From: ANME-2 cluster archaeon | Lineage (GTDB): Archaea; Halobacteriota; Methanosarcinia; Methanosarcinales; Methanocomedenaceae | Length of the DNA: 23,619 nucleotides | Assembly (NCBI GenBank): GCA_022353185.1 | Contig: JAKRWB010000195.1 | Location: 1 to 23,619 of the forward strand | Direction of reading: 5' to 3' | Shown: positions 15,691 to 23,400 of the stretch, one piece after another | Position numbering within the stretch: position 1 is the stretch's first letter | Layout: every line of letters begins with the position of its first letter | Notes under the pieces: generated by a model | The model's database searches: none | The model's input: only the letters and a program-made list of their open reading frames with translations | What the model was told of the DNA's origin: nothing | Made by a program: the position numbers and the translations under genes

Positions 15691-16071
15691 ATGAAAATAT
15701 CAGATGAGATACGAAAAGAGCTTAAATTTGATGATAAGGGGCTTATTACTGCAATAGCCCAGGATTATCAGACCAACGAGATATTGATGCTTGCCTTCAT
15801 GAACCTTGAAGCCCTGGAAAAGACTGTGGATACCGGTAAGGCACATTACTACAGTCGCAGCCGGAGTAAGCAATGGCTAAAGGGCGAGAGTTCGGGACAT
15901 GTCCAGTTGGTACATGAAATGTACATTGACTGCGATGCCGATGCTGTGTTGATGAAAGTTGAGCAATTAGGCGGCGGAGCTTGCCATACCGGCTATAGGT
16001 CGTGTTTCTACCGCACACTTGAAGGTGACGTGGTCGGCGATAAGGTATTCAATCCTGAGGATGTATACTAA
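15691..16071 (+). CDS. hisI: phosphoribosyl-AMP cyclohydrolase
   Basis: This 126-residue enzyme opens the adenine ring of phosphoribosyl-AMP in histidine biosynthesis, acting as a metal-dependent dimer in the cytoplasm. The signature is complete: HYYSRSRSKQWLKGESSGH (52-70), the metal-binding IDCDADA (79-85, D80/D82/D84 and C81), and the zinc ligands C98 and C105 in GGGACHTGYRSCF. It is the stand-alone cyclohydrolase, without a fused HisE pyrophosphohydrolase domain, as usual in archaea. No other his gene is in the window. The upstream hairpin (15596-15631) could affect its expression. Confidence 0.96.
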   Translation: MKISDEIRKELKFDDKGLITAIAQDYQTNEILMLAFMNLEALEKTVDTGKAHYYSRSRSKQWLKGESSGHVQLVHEMYIDCDADAVLMKVEQLGGGACHTGYRSCFYRTLEGDVVGDKVFNPEDVY

Positions 16072-16122
16072 ATACATATCAGCACCCAAACATTGCACAT
16101 AGTCAACCATGCTTTTTAACGC

Positions 16123-16136
16123 TGTTAATATTAACA
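16123..16136. promoter_or_regulatory. 14-bp perfect palindrome upstream of the zinc-ribbon gene
   Basis: TGTTAATATTAACA is a perfect palindrome lying just upstream of a TATA-like ATTTATAATA (16141-16150) and about 46 nt before the small gene. Its position suits an activator or repressor site. A second small inverted repeat, CAGTG-ACTA-CACTG, lies at 16152-16165. Confidence 0.4.
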
Positions 16137-16181
16137 ACGAATTTATAATATCAGTGACTACACTGTAATTGGAGGGTTCCC

Positions 16182-16322
16182 ATGATTCACTATTGCAAGT
16201 TATGTGAAGGTAAAATGAATTTGTTCAGGTACCCAACCGGAAAACGATATGACCATTTTGGCCGGAAACTGGTTATCTACAAATGTGTAGAATGCGGACA
16301 GGAAGAGCAGTTCACAGAATAA
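16182..16322 (+). CDS. small zinc-ribbon protein, 46 residues
   Basis: This short gene has two CxxC knuckles, CKLC (5-8) and CVEC, with the basic segment FRYPTGKRYDHFGRKLVIYK between them, and ends EEQFTE. This is a rubredoxin-like zinc ribbon of about 46 residues. An excellent ribosome site (GGAGG, with 6-7 nt to the ATG) supports translation, and a hairpin terminator follows. The function is unknown; such proteins often contact nucleic acid or act as accessory subunits. I cannot assign a named family. Confidence 0.75.
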   Translation: MIHYCKLCEGKMNLFRYPTGKRYDHFGRKLVIYKCVECGQEEQFTE

Positions 16323-16340
16323 AACCTGAATTAAAAAAAC

Positions 16341-16372
16341 GGACAGCTGGTATTAAAACCGCTGCCCTTTTA
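16341..16372. terminator. bidirectional hairpin terminator between convergent genes
   Basis: The stem is GGaCAGCtGGT / ACCGCTGcCC (16341-16367), with one mismatch and one bulge around a short A/T loop. TTTTAT follows on the plus strand, and a T-run (from the A-run at 16333-16339) follows on the minus strand. It sits between the convergent zinc-ribbon and KaiC-like genes. Confidence 0.55.
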
Positions 16373-16386
16373 TGAATTAACTGCAC

Positions 16387-17154
16387 TTAAAATACTTGAT
16401 AGACCTCTTCGTGAGGATGTACTACAATGCCACTGGTGGTGATATCATAAGGATGGATCTTCTTGCTGTGGTCTGAACCACGCATTTTATAAATCTCCAT
16501 GCTGCGTACTCTTACATTTTCCATTCTCTTATAGTATAGGGCTATGGTGCCTTCGGTCACAAAATTCTCTACACCGAAACGGCTTGGATGGTCATCATCC
16601 ACTATTTCAGATGTCATTAATGAGGTCAGTCCCAGGATTTCAAGGGTGGTGGACAGTTTCAAAAGTTCAACACGTATCTTTGCCGGGTCCTGGAGATAAA
16701 AACCAATGGAAGTGGTTGAATCCACTACTGCCCTCTTGGCATCAATTTCTTCCTGGATCATTATGATCTGGTCCATCATTGAACGCATATCAAAAGGACG
16801 AACATCAACGTATTTCTCCTGGGAAGGTATACCGATCTTTGTTGAGGCAGCATCAATGATGGCAAGGCGCCCTTCATCTTCAAGTTTCTTGAAATCCCAG
16901 CCAAACATCAATGCATTTTCCCTGATCTGTTCGGGTCGTTCCTCTGTTGCCACAAATATGCCGTTCTCTCCATACTTTGTTATTCCATTGTACAGGAACT
17001 GAAGAGTGAATATTGTCTTTCCTGCACCTGATGTACCAGATATCAGGTATGTACGATCCCGTATAAACCCGCCTTGGCACAGTTCGTCAAAACCTTCAAC
17101 TCCAGTCGGAACGCGTAAATCCGGGTCGCTTAAATTAGTTACATTCCTTTCCAT
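16387..17154 (-). CDS. KaiC-like RecA-superfamily ATPase (single domain)
   Basis: This 255-residue single KaiC domain has RVPTGVEGFDELCQGGF leading to Walker A SGTSGAGKT (39-47), the glutamate pair ATEE (71-72), and a Walker B-like strand AVVDS with D145. A KMRGSDHSKKIHPYDIT block lies near the C-terminus. In family members this last stretch resembles the gas-vesicle GvpD/KaiC C-terminal segment. The start is supported by GGGAG 8 nt before the ATG. It is not linked to a kinase, unlike the other KaiC-like gene, but is divergent from pan across 233 bp. A circadian function should not be assumed. Confidence 0.88.
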   Translation of the reverse strand: MERNVTNLSDPDLRVPTGVEGFDELCQGGFIRDRTYLISGTSGAGKTIFTLQFLYNGITKYGENGIFVATEERPEQIRENALMFGWDFKKLEDEGRLAIIDAASTKIGIPSQEKYVDVRPFDMRSMMDQIIMIQEEIDAKRAVVDSTTSIGFYLQDPAKIRVELLKLSTTLEILGLTSLMTSEIVDDDHPSRFGVENFVTEGTIALYYKRMENVRVRSMEIYKMRGSDHSKKIHPYDITTSGIVVHPHEEVYQVF

Positions 17155-17355
17155 TATGAATCTCCCTTGAATTTTTTGTTGCTAATATTGAAAACTTAGA
17201 TGCTTATTAACACATCATGAGTATAATTATTCAATACAATTAGTTATTGCATCTATTTAAAATTTTAGATTGCATGTGTTGAATTATGCCATCTTTGGCT
17301 TGTGATTAGAATATTATATTAATAATATATATATATTTTTGTTGACCTAATAACG

Positions 17356-17363
17356 TTTATATC
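17356..17363 (+). promoter_or_regulatory. TATA box of pan
   Basis: TTTATATC is centred 28.5 nt before the pan ATG at 17388, and there is no Shine-Dalgarno site. This indicates a leaderless transcript and supports the first ATG over an in-frame ATG at 17445. Confidence 0.55.
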
Positions 17364-17387
17364 AGATTATATCACATTCGATACTAT

Positions 17388-18611
17388 ATGGATAATACAA
17401 TTGCCCAACCATCAAATAAACCAAATTTTGTAAATTCTCACAAAATGGACACAGAAAATGAGATCGAGATATTAAGAAATAAGCTCGAGCAAGCGGAAGA
17501 ACAAAGCAACCAGCTTCAGACCAGACTTCTCGATGCTGCTGTAGCAAACAGTAGTTATCTCCAGAATATTCAGAAATTGAAGGAGCAGATTGAAGAATTA
17601 AAACGTCCCCCGCTGTTCATTGCATCTGTGATGGAGGTACTGGATGACACTGCCCTGCTGCGCCAGCATGGCAGCAACCAGGAAGTACTAATTGACATTC
17701 CACTCAAAATGGAAAGGAAACTGGAAGCAGGGATGAGAGTGGCTGTGAACAACGGTTTTGGAATTGTCAGTTTACTATCCAAACCCGCAGACATGCGGGC
17801 CAGGGTGATGGAACTTATTGAATCTCCGAATATAGATTATAGTTCCATAGGCGGTCTTGAAGACGAGATAGAGGAAGTGATCGAGACCATTGAACTGCCT
17901 CTTACAGACCCGCAGATGTTCATAGATGTAGGTGTGGAGCCACCCAAAGGCATATTACTGTACGGCCCGCCCGGTAGCGGCAAGACACTCATTGCAAAGG
18001 CTGTGGCCAGCAGGGCCCATGCTACATTTATCAGGATGTCGGGTTCCGAACTGGTACAGAAGTATGTGGGTGAAGGCGCGCGGCTAGTGCGTGACGTGTT
18101 CCAGATGGCGAAAGATAAGTCGCCCAGTATCGTGTTCATTGATGAGATAGATGCTGTTGGCGGACGCCGGACCCATGATGGTACCACTGGTTCTGCTGAA
18201 GTGAACCGGACCATGATACAATTGCTTGCCGAACTGGATGGATTTGAAGAGCGGGGCGATGTTAAGATTATCGCTGCAACCAACCGTATTGACCTGCTGG
18301 ACCCTGCCCTGCTGCGGCCCGGACGGTTTGACAGGATCATTGAGATACCAATGCCAGATGAGAAGGGACGGTTAGAGATATTCAAGATACATACCAGGAA
18401 AATGGCATTGGATGATGCCGTTGATTTCGACAAACTGGTCAAACTCACTGAGGAACTGACCGGTGCTGACATCAAGGCCATTGTGACGGAAGCAGGTATG
18501 TTCGTGATACGTAGGCGGGATAGAAAGATAATGATGAAAGATTTCATGGATGCATATCATAAGATCATTGTAGAAGAGAAGGATGATGTTCCCTCCGGTA
18601 TGTTTGTATAG
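17388..18611 (+). CDS. pan: proteasome-activating nucleotidase (PAN)
   Basis: This 407-residue AAA+ hexameric unfoldase feeds substrates to the 20S proteasome. An N-terminal coiled coil (about 21-72) is followed by an OB domain (about 75-135) and the AAA+ core: Walker A GPPGSGKT (193-200), pore loop near KYVGEG (225-230), Walker B IVFIDEID (248-255) and arginine fingers R310/R313 in LLRPGRF. The extreme C-terminus is GMFV. The usual HbYX gate-opening motif is therefore MFV, with phenylalanine in place of tyrosine. The gene ends in TAG and AMMECR1 follows after 19 nt, probably on the same transcript. No proteasome core genes are in the window. Confidence 0.96.
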   Translation: MDNTIAQPSNKPNFVNSHKMDTENEIEILRNKLEQAEEQSNQLQTRLLDAAVANSSYLQNIQKLKEQIEELKRPPLFIASVMEVLDDTALLRQHGSNQEVLIDIPLKMERKLEAGMRVAVNNGFGIVSLLSKPADMRARVMELIESPNIDYSSIGGLEDEIEEVIETIELPLTDPQMFIDVGVEPPKGILLYGPPGSGKTLIAKAVASRAHATFIRMSGSELVQKYVGEGARLVRDVFQMAKDKSPSIVFIDEIDAVGGRRTHDGTTGSAEVNRTMIQLLAELDGFEERGDVKIIAATNRIDLLDPALLRPGRFDRIIEIPMPDEKGRLEIFKIHTRKMALDDAVDFDKLVKLTEELTGADIKAIVTEAGMFVIRRRDRKIMMKDFMDAYHKIIVEEKDDVPSGMFV

Positions 18612-18630
18612 GCCAGATTCCTGAGAAAAT

Positions 18631-19209
18631 ATGACTGAATTGCTCACTAAAGAAGAAGGAAATATTGCGCTGGATATGGCGCGCAGGGCCATACATGAAT
18701 ATCTGGCCAGCGGTCAGACCATTACAGCAGACGACCTGCCCTCTGTGTTCTATGAGAACAGGGGCGTGTTCGTAACGCTGAACAATCGTTACGATACGGG
18801 AAAGGAACTGAGAGGTTGTATTGGCCGTCCGTATCCGGTTATGCCGCTGGGCGATGCGATTATCCTTTCTGCAATCAATGCGGCCACAGAAGACCCCAGG
18901 TTCAACCCAGTGACCTCTGGGGAACTGGAAACAATTGAGATAGAAGTTACAGTGCTTACCATGCCCGAGCGCCTGGATGGGGAAAAAAGTGAACTTCCGG
19001 GTAATATCGAGGTGGGTAGGCATGGGCTTATTGTACAAAGAGGAGGGTACTCTGGATTATTGTTGCCGCAGGTGGCTGTGGAACATGGTTTTGATTCGGA
19101 GGAATTCCTGGGTCAGACCTGCATGAAGTCGGGATTGTTCCCTGATGCGTGGTTAGAGGCCGATACTGAAGTGTTTGCATTTGAAGGCCAGATATTTCAT
19201 GAAGATTAA
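18631..19209 (+). CDS. AMMECR1-domain protein
   Basis: This 192-residue protein is the conserved AMMECR1 family (TIGR00296-like). It contains the invariant LRGCIG hexapeptide (about 60-65), a DAIILSAINAATEDPRF segment (75-91) and the C-terminal GLLLPQVAVEHGFDSEEFL and KSGLFPDAW blocks. A biochemical role is not firmly established. Relatives belong to the set that includes Memo and a radical-SAM partner, neither of which is present here. It follows pan closely, suggesting co-transcription. Only a weak GAG-type ribosome site is visible before the ATG. Confidence 0.93.
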   Translation: MTELLTKEEGNIALDMARRAIHEYLASGQTITADDLPSVFYENRGVFVTLNNRYDTGKELRGCIGRPYPVMPLGDAIILSAINAATEDPRFNPVTSGELETIEIEVTVLTMPERLDGEKSELPGNIEVGRHGLIVQRGGYSGLLLPQVAVEHGFDSEEFLGQTCMKSGLFPDAWLEADTEVFAFEGQIFHED

Positions 19210-19476
19210 ACCAAAAAACGGATTGAAAACGATGAAAAATTGAAAGAATACTGAAAAATGGGATTCAGGGGGAAATCAGTTCAGAGTGAGCACGAAAAAT
19301 TTGTAATTGGTGCGTAAAATCACGTTTTTAGTGAATTTTCGGTGAAATATGTGGATTTCCATGTATAATATGCACAAAATTTGATGAAATTAAGATGTTA
19401 ACTCCGTGTGTTGGAAACTTTCAGAACTTCAAGGTGTCGTAAAAATTTGTTTTTGGGACAGCTTGATATGGTGTAT
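19210..19476. other. non-coding gap between convergent genes
   Basis: This AT-rich 267 bp lies between the ends of the AMMECR1 and ArsR genes. I find no convincing gene, tRNA or strong hairpin. A loose inverted pair (CACGAAAAATT and AATTTTCGGTG, about 19290-19346) is the only structure seen. Confidence 0.5.
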
Positions 19477-19845
19477 TTACCTGATCAGGCTACCAAATGA
19501 TTCAGCTGTCCTATATCCAAATTCTGTAAGGTAATATGTCTGAAAATTGCCTTCGCGTTTGGATTCAACCAGCCCCGCATCTTTTAGCAGTTTGAGGTGA
19601 TAGGACAGTGCAGGATACTTATAGTCGGTAATCTCTACAAGCACGCACACGCACAGGTCGCATACTTCCAGCGCTTTGAGAATTCTGAGCCTTACAGGGT
19701 CGGAAAGCACTTTGAACAAGGATGCAGCCGTACTGACGTTTTCATGCATTGCGTTTTTTACTTTAATATCCATGTCTGGTGAAAGTTCGTAGGGGATAAT
19801 ACACTCCTTTTTTTCAGGACCATCGGTCGTAATAGTTCCAGCCAT
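19477..19845 (-). CDS. ArsR/SmtB-family transcriptional regulator with CxC thiolate site
   Basis: This 122-residue winged-helix regulator has the dimer helix LFKVLSDPVRLRILKALE (43-60), then C62, C65 and C67 in VCDLCVCVLVEIT. This is the ArsR-type alpha-3 site that binds As(III)/Sb(III) or soft metals. The recognition helix is YPALSYHLKLLKDAGLV (77-93), followed by the wing. A further cysteine (C15) in the extended N-terminus might add a ligand. Metal identity is not determined. No transporter or reductase lies beside it, so its target is elsewhere, or it regulates itself. A weak TATA-like element (CTAAATCC) lies about 27.5 nt before the ATG. Confidence 0.88.
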   Translation of the reverse strand: MAGTITTDGPEKKECIIPYELSPDMDIKVKNAMHENVSTAASLFKVLSDPVRLRILKALEVCDLCVCVLVEITDYKYPALSYHLKLLKDAGLVESKREGNFQTYYLTEFGYRTAESFGSLIR

Positions 19846-19915
19846 TTACTACATCATCTCTTGCATAGGGATTTAGTTCAAACGGTAAATAATCTTTGCA
19901 GTCTAAGGATAGGGT

Positions 19916-20293
19916 TCAATCATATTCCAGCAATTCCTTTACCTGCCGGGAAAGATTACTTATTTCCATAAATCGTGGGCCCAGAGTTGATTTTTCACTG
20001 GCAAGAACCAGAAGTAGTGCTTTTGGACCTGTACCTACAATTATAATTTTGTCACGTTCACATTCAATTACCACGCGGTCTGAAAAACTTTTCTTGGCCC
20101 GTCCAGTTAATATATCGGCTGCATATTGCAATGCAGAACTCATAGCGGCCAGTGTGTCAGGATTGGTTTTTGGTGGGACCGATGAAGCAATATTAATACC
20201 GCTACGGCTTGTAACAACTACTGCTTCTATGCATTTCATTGTCTTAAAGTCGGTAATCAGTTCCATCAATTCGGTTAAAGTGCCATCTGTCAT
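19916..20293 (-). CDS. roadblock/LC7-domain protein
   Basis: This 125-residue protein has the roadblock/LC7 fold: a long first helix, the central strand CIEAVVVTSRSGINIAS, a helix with AAMSSALQYAADILTG and the strands VVIECERDKIIIVGTG and ALLLVLAS. In archaea and bacteria such proteins regulate small GTPases (MglB-like), but no Ras-like GTPase gene lies nearby. I choose the ATG at 20293 rather than the GTG at 20314, because a TATA box is centred 28.5 nt before the ATG and would be only 8 nt from the GTG. The gene precedes the ArsR gene on the same strand with a 70-nt gap. Confidence 0.85.
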   Translation of the reverse strand: MTDGTLTELMELITDFKTMKCIEAVVVTSRSGINIASSVPPKTNPDTLAAMSSALQYAADILTGRAKKSFSDRVVIECERDKIIIVGTGPKALLLVLASEKSTLGPRFMEISNLSRQVKELLEYD

Positions 20294-20317
20294 AACTACA
20301 ACCCAACATTGCACATT

Positions 20318-20325
20318 TATTTATA
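20318..20325 (-). promoter_or_regulatory. TATA box of the roadblock gene
   Basis: The minus-strand TATAAATA is a near-consensus archaeal box, centred 28.5 nt before the ATG at 20293. It fixes the start choice and implies a leaderless transcript. Confidence 0.55.
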
Positions 20326-20436
20326 TCAACGATAAATTCAAGTAACTGCGAGTATTTGCCAGCAGTGAATTGTCACCGGGAATTTATTCGATTCCGACCG
20401 TATAATCATTAACATAACAAATACGTCTATCAACAT

Positions 20437-20445
20437 TATTATAAG
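20437..20445 (+). promoter_or_regulatory. candidate TATA box of herA
   Basis: TATTATAAG lies about 77 nt before the herA TTG start. It would give a leader of about 50 nt that carries the GAGGGG ribosome site. Confidence 0.4.
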
Positions 20446-20517
20446 TTTTCCATATTACATATCATTGATGCAGTTAATATAGGTGAATGGACACATTCCA
20501 TGAGGGGATGAATTACA

Positions 20518-22134
20518 TTGGCAAAAGATTCAATAGGCATAATTTATGGAAAAACAGGTACGCACGATTTCAGGTTCGCTGTGCCCAATAGCAGCGAGGT
20601 AAAACGTACGGATTATGTAAAAGTTTGGCATGAGAAGGAAGGTTGGACACTTGCCCAGGTCATATCAATGACTCGCAGCAGTGACGATTTTAAACTGGAT
20701 GAGGCCGTTGATGCTGCCGGTGGCGCAAAGATGGACAGCCCCATCAGCAATCTGGTCGCTGATGCCGCAGTAATAGGCAGCAGGGGCGATGATGGGTTGC
20801 TGAGGTCGCCCCGAACTCCTTTTATTCCAGGGGACAAAGTATTCGCTGCAGACCATCAACTTATACGTTCGACCCTGGGCTTGTCCCACGGCGATATATA
20901 TATGGGACTGCTTGAAGGGCATGAAATTAAAGTAAGCCTTGATATGAACAGTCTCATCCAGAAGCATTGTAGTATCCTTGCCAAGACGGGCAGCGGAAAA
21001 TCATACACTGCGGCTGTTATACTTGAAGAGATACTGGAACAGGATGTACCACTTCTTATCATCGACCCTCACGGGGAATATAGTTCGCTTAAAGAACCGG
21101 GTTCAGGAAGCCAGGAAGACTTGTACAGAAAATTCGATATATCACCCATGGGATATGGCTCAAAGATAACGGTGTATACACCTGCCAATAAAGTGTTGAA
21201 TCCTGATGCTGATGACGTTTTTCGGCTGGATGGCATGAACCTGTCTCCCCAGGACCTGATACAGATACTCCCTGATGAAAAATCCAGTAACATGCAGGGC
21301 ATCCTGTTCGAGGCTATTAGCAAGATACGGGCCGAGATGGAGCATTACAGCCTTGACGATATCATATTCGAAGTGGGAAATAGCAAGAGTAAACTGAAAT
21401 GGAACGTAATCGCATCCCTGGAATCTATACGAGACGTAGATATTCTCTCAGATAAACCTACTACACTGGATGAATTGTTCAGCAGGGGCAAAGCTGCCAT
21501 CATTGACATGAAAGGTGTAGCTCCCCAGTTGCAGTCCATGATCGTTGCAAAGCTGTGCGGTGACCTGTTTGAAGCAAGGAAGATGGGGAATGTGCCACCG
21601 GGTATGCTGGTTGTGGAAGAAGCTCACAACTTCTGTCCCGAGCGGGGGTTCGATAAGACCCAGAGTACTGAGATATTGCGTACAATTGCTTCCGAGGGGC
21701 GCAAGTTCGGGCTGGGTATGATGGTTATCAGCCAGCGGCCGGCCAGGGTTGATAAGAACGTGCTGAGCCAGTGCAATACCCAGATAATCATGAAGATGAC
21801 CAATCCCAATGATCTGAAGGCTATTAGCAAGGGGCTGGAGGGTGTCAGCCGTGAAGTGGAGGAGGAATTAAAGAGGCTCCCGCCCGGTGTTGCCATGCTG
21901 GTTTCCAATGATATTGAGCAGCCGGTACTGGTGGATATCAGGGTGCGAAAGAGCAGGCATGGCGGGGAGTCAGTGAATATCGCCAAACCCACCAGCCAGC
22001 GAAAGACGTCACCAAAGGATCTCAAACGACCTTCTGAACCCCGGTCATCTCCAGTGCAACCGCCACGGAAGGAATCGTCTCCAAAACCTGAAGGCGGAGG
22101 GTTGTTCAAAAAGGTGTTCGGGTCAAAGAAGTGA
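20518..22134 (+). CDS. herA: HerA-type DNA helicase/translocase
   Basis: This 538-residue hexameric translocase (HerA-FtsK superfamily) works with NurA nuclease in DNA-end resection. An N-terminal HAS-barrel (about 1-110) precedes the motor core with Walker A KTGSGKS (156-162), IIDPHGEYSS (181-190) and Walker B VVEEAHNF (365-372). An arginine-finger region, SQRPARVDKNVLSQC, lies at about 405-419. The last about 50 residues are Pro/Ser/Lys-rich and probably disordered. The start is the TTG at 20518, with GAGGGG about 10 nt upstream; the nearby ATG at 20508 is out of frame. No nurA, mre11 or rad50 is in the window, although these commonly cluster with herA. It converges with pgk across 27 bp. 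Confidence 0.93.
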   Translation: MAKDSIGIIYGKTGTHDFRFAVPNSSEVKRTDYVKVWHEKEGWTLAQVISMTRSSDDFKLDEAVDAAGGAKMDSPISNLVADAAVIGSRGDDGLLRSPRTPFIPGDKVFAADHQLIRSTLGLSHGDIYMGLLEGHEIKVSLDMNSLIQKHCSILAKTGSGKSYTAAVILEEILEQDVPLLIIDPHGEYSSLKEPGSGSQEDLYRKFDISPMGYGSKITVYTPANKVLNPDADDVFRLDGMNLSPQDLIQILPDEKSSNMQGILFEAISKIRAEMEHYSLDDIIFEVGNSKSKLKWNVIASLESIRDVDILSDKPTTLDELFSRGKAAIIDMKGVAPQLQSMIVAKLCGDLFEARKMGNVPPGMLVVEEAHNFCPERGFDKTQSTEILRTIASEGRKFGLGMMVISQRPARVDKNVLSQCNTQIIMKMTNPNDLKAISKGLEGVSREVEEELKRLPPGVAMLVSNDIEQPVLVDIRVRKSRHGGESVNIAKPTSQRKTSPKDLKRPSEPRSSPVQPPRKESSPKPEGGGLFKKVFGSKK

Positions 22135-22161
22135 GATAATAGATTCAGGGATATCGGGGCG

Positions 22162-23400
22162 CTACTTTGCGCGGTAGCGTGCAGCCGACTCTTTCAGCGC
22201 CTCGATACCTGGCAGTTTCTCACCAGCCAGGAAATCCAGGCATGCTCCTCCCCCGGTACTCACATGGTCAACTCTGGATTCTAAGCCCAACTTATAAAGG
22301 GCGGCAGCAATGTGACCTCCGCCAATGACACTGAACCCCGATTCTGTAGCAGCTTCTATAAGTTCCATTGTACCCAGGGAAAATATCTCATTCTCGAACA
22401 CGCCGGCAGGCCCGTTCATGATTACGGTCCGGGCATTTTGTATCTCCTTTGAGAATGCCACAATGGTTTCCAATCCTATATCATGGATGGGCAGGTTTGG
22501 GTTGTGGGTTGTTTTAAGCAGTTTAATGGATCCTTCCACCCGTTCCCCTTCCTTGTTCAGGGCAACATCCAGTGGGAGTCCTATCTGGTCATTGAACCTG
22601 TCCAGCAGTTGTTTTGCCTGTGGTATCAGGTCTGCATATCCCTGGGACCGAATGAATTCCATGCTGGGTTTGCCTATGTCGACACCATTTGCAGCCAGGA
22701 AGATGTTCGACACTACACCAGTTAGTAGTACCCTGTCAGCCTTTTTATTTGCCAGTACGTGTTCGGTCACTTTGAGTGAGTCATCCACTTTGGCACCGCC
22801 CAGCACATACACACATGGCCGGGTGTTGCCTTCGCAGCCCCGGCTCAGGGAAGTAATTTCTTTCTCCATTAGCCTGCCTGCTATGCTGGTGAGTACAGGG
22901 GTGAATCCCATGATGGACAGGTGCGAACGGTGGGATACCGCAAAGGCATCGTTCATGTAGAAGTCCATTAATGGGGACAAACGCTGTACCATGACTGACC
23001 CGGCATGTTCCAGAGCAGAGCGTTTCATGCTTTCTTCTGAAAAGAACCTGACATTTTCCAGCATGAGGACGTCGCCGTTCTTGAGTTTCTTTATCTCTGA
23101 AACGGCATTGGAGCCGAAGATATCATCAATATACTTTACATTCCTGCCAAGCATTTTGGATAATTGCTTTGCATGGGGCTCCATGGTGGTAAAATCCACT
23201 TTGCCGGGCCGGCTCTGGTGGCTCATGAGTACCAGGCGCGAATCTTCCAGTTCCGTAAGTGTGGTCAGGGAGCTCCTGAACCGTTTGTCGTCAAGTATTC
23301 CCTGGTCCGGGGTCATGGGCGAGTTCAGGTCCAGCCGGCATAGAATCGTTTTACCTGATAGGTTAAAATCGTCAATGGTAAGATAGTCTCTGGTTGACAA
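22162..23400 (-). CDS. pgk: phosphoglycerate kinase (archaeal type)
   Basis: This 412-residue glycolytic/gluconeogenic enzyme transfers phosphate between 1,3-bisphosphoglycerate and ADP. The N-domain has CRLDLNSP (21-28, substrate-binding Arg/Asp/Asn) and SHQSRPGK (60-67). The C-domain shows GGAKVDDS, NGPAGVFENE and the archaeal IGGGHIAAAL in place of the bacterial GGGDT motif, with STGGGACLDFLAG near the end. The frame is open upstream to 23529, but TTG 23400 gives the family N-terminus (STRDYLTIDDF) and has AGAGGT 8 nt before it, so I start there. It ends in TAG; reading through would add only 12 residues before a TGA. Confidence 0.95.
   Translation of the reverse strand: MSTRDYLTIDDFNLSGKTILCRLDLNSPMTPDQGILDDKRFRSSLTTLTELEDSRLVLMSHQSRPGKVDFTTMEPHAKQLSKMLGRNVKYIDDIFGSNAVSEIKKLKNGDVLMLENVRFFSEESMKRSALEHAGSVMVQRLSPLMDFYMNDAFAVSHRSHLSIMGFTPVLTSIAGRLMEKEITSLSRGCEGNTRPCVYVLGGAKVDDSLKVTEHVLANKKADRVLLTGVVSNIFLAANGVDIGKPSMEFIRSQGYADLIPQAKQLLDRFNDQIGLPLDVALNKEGERVEGSIKLLKTTHNPNLPIHDIGLETIVAFSKEIQNARTVIMNGPAGVFENEIFSLGTMELIEAATESGFSVIGGGHIAAALYKLGLESRVDHVSTGGGACLDFLAGEKLPGIEALKESAARYRAK

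Noticed and set aside
17837..18547. Long minus-strand open frame (236 codons) opposite pan
   Set aside because: It is antisense to a fully conserved AAA+ core and has a Ser-rich composition typical of a shadow frame.
22325..22960. Plus-strand open frame of 211 codons inside pgk
   Set aside because: It is antisense to conserved pgk motifs and has no recognisable fold or ribosome site.
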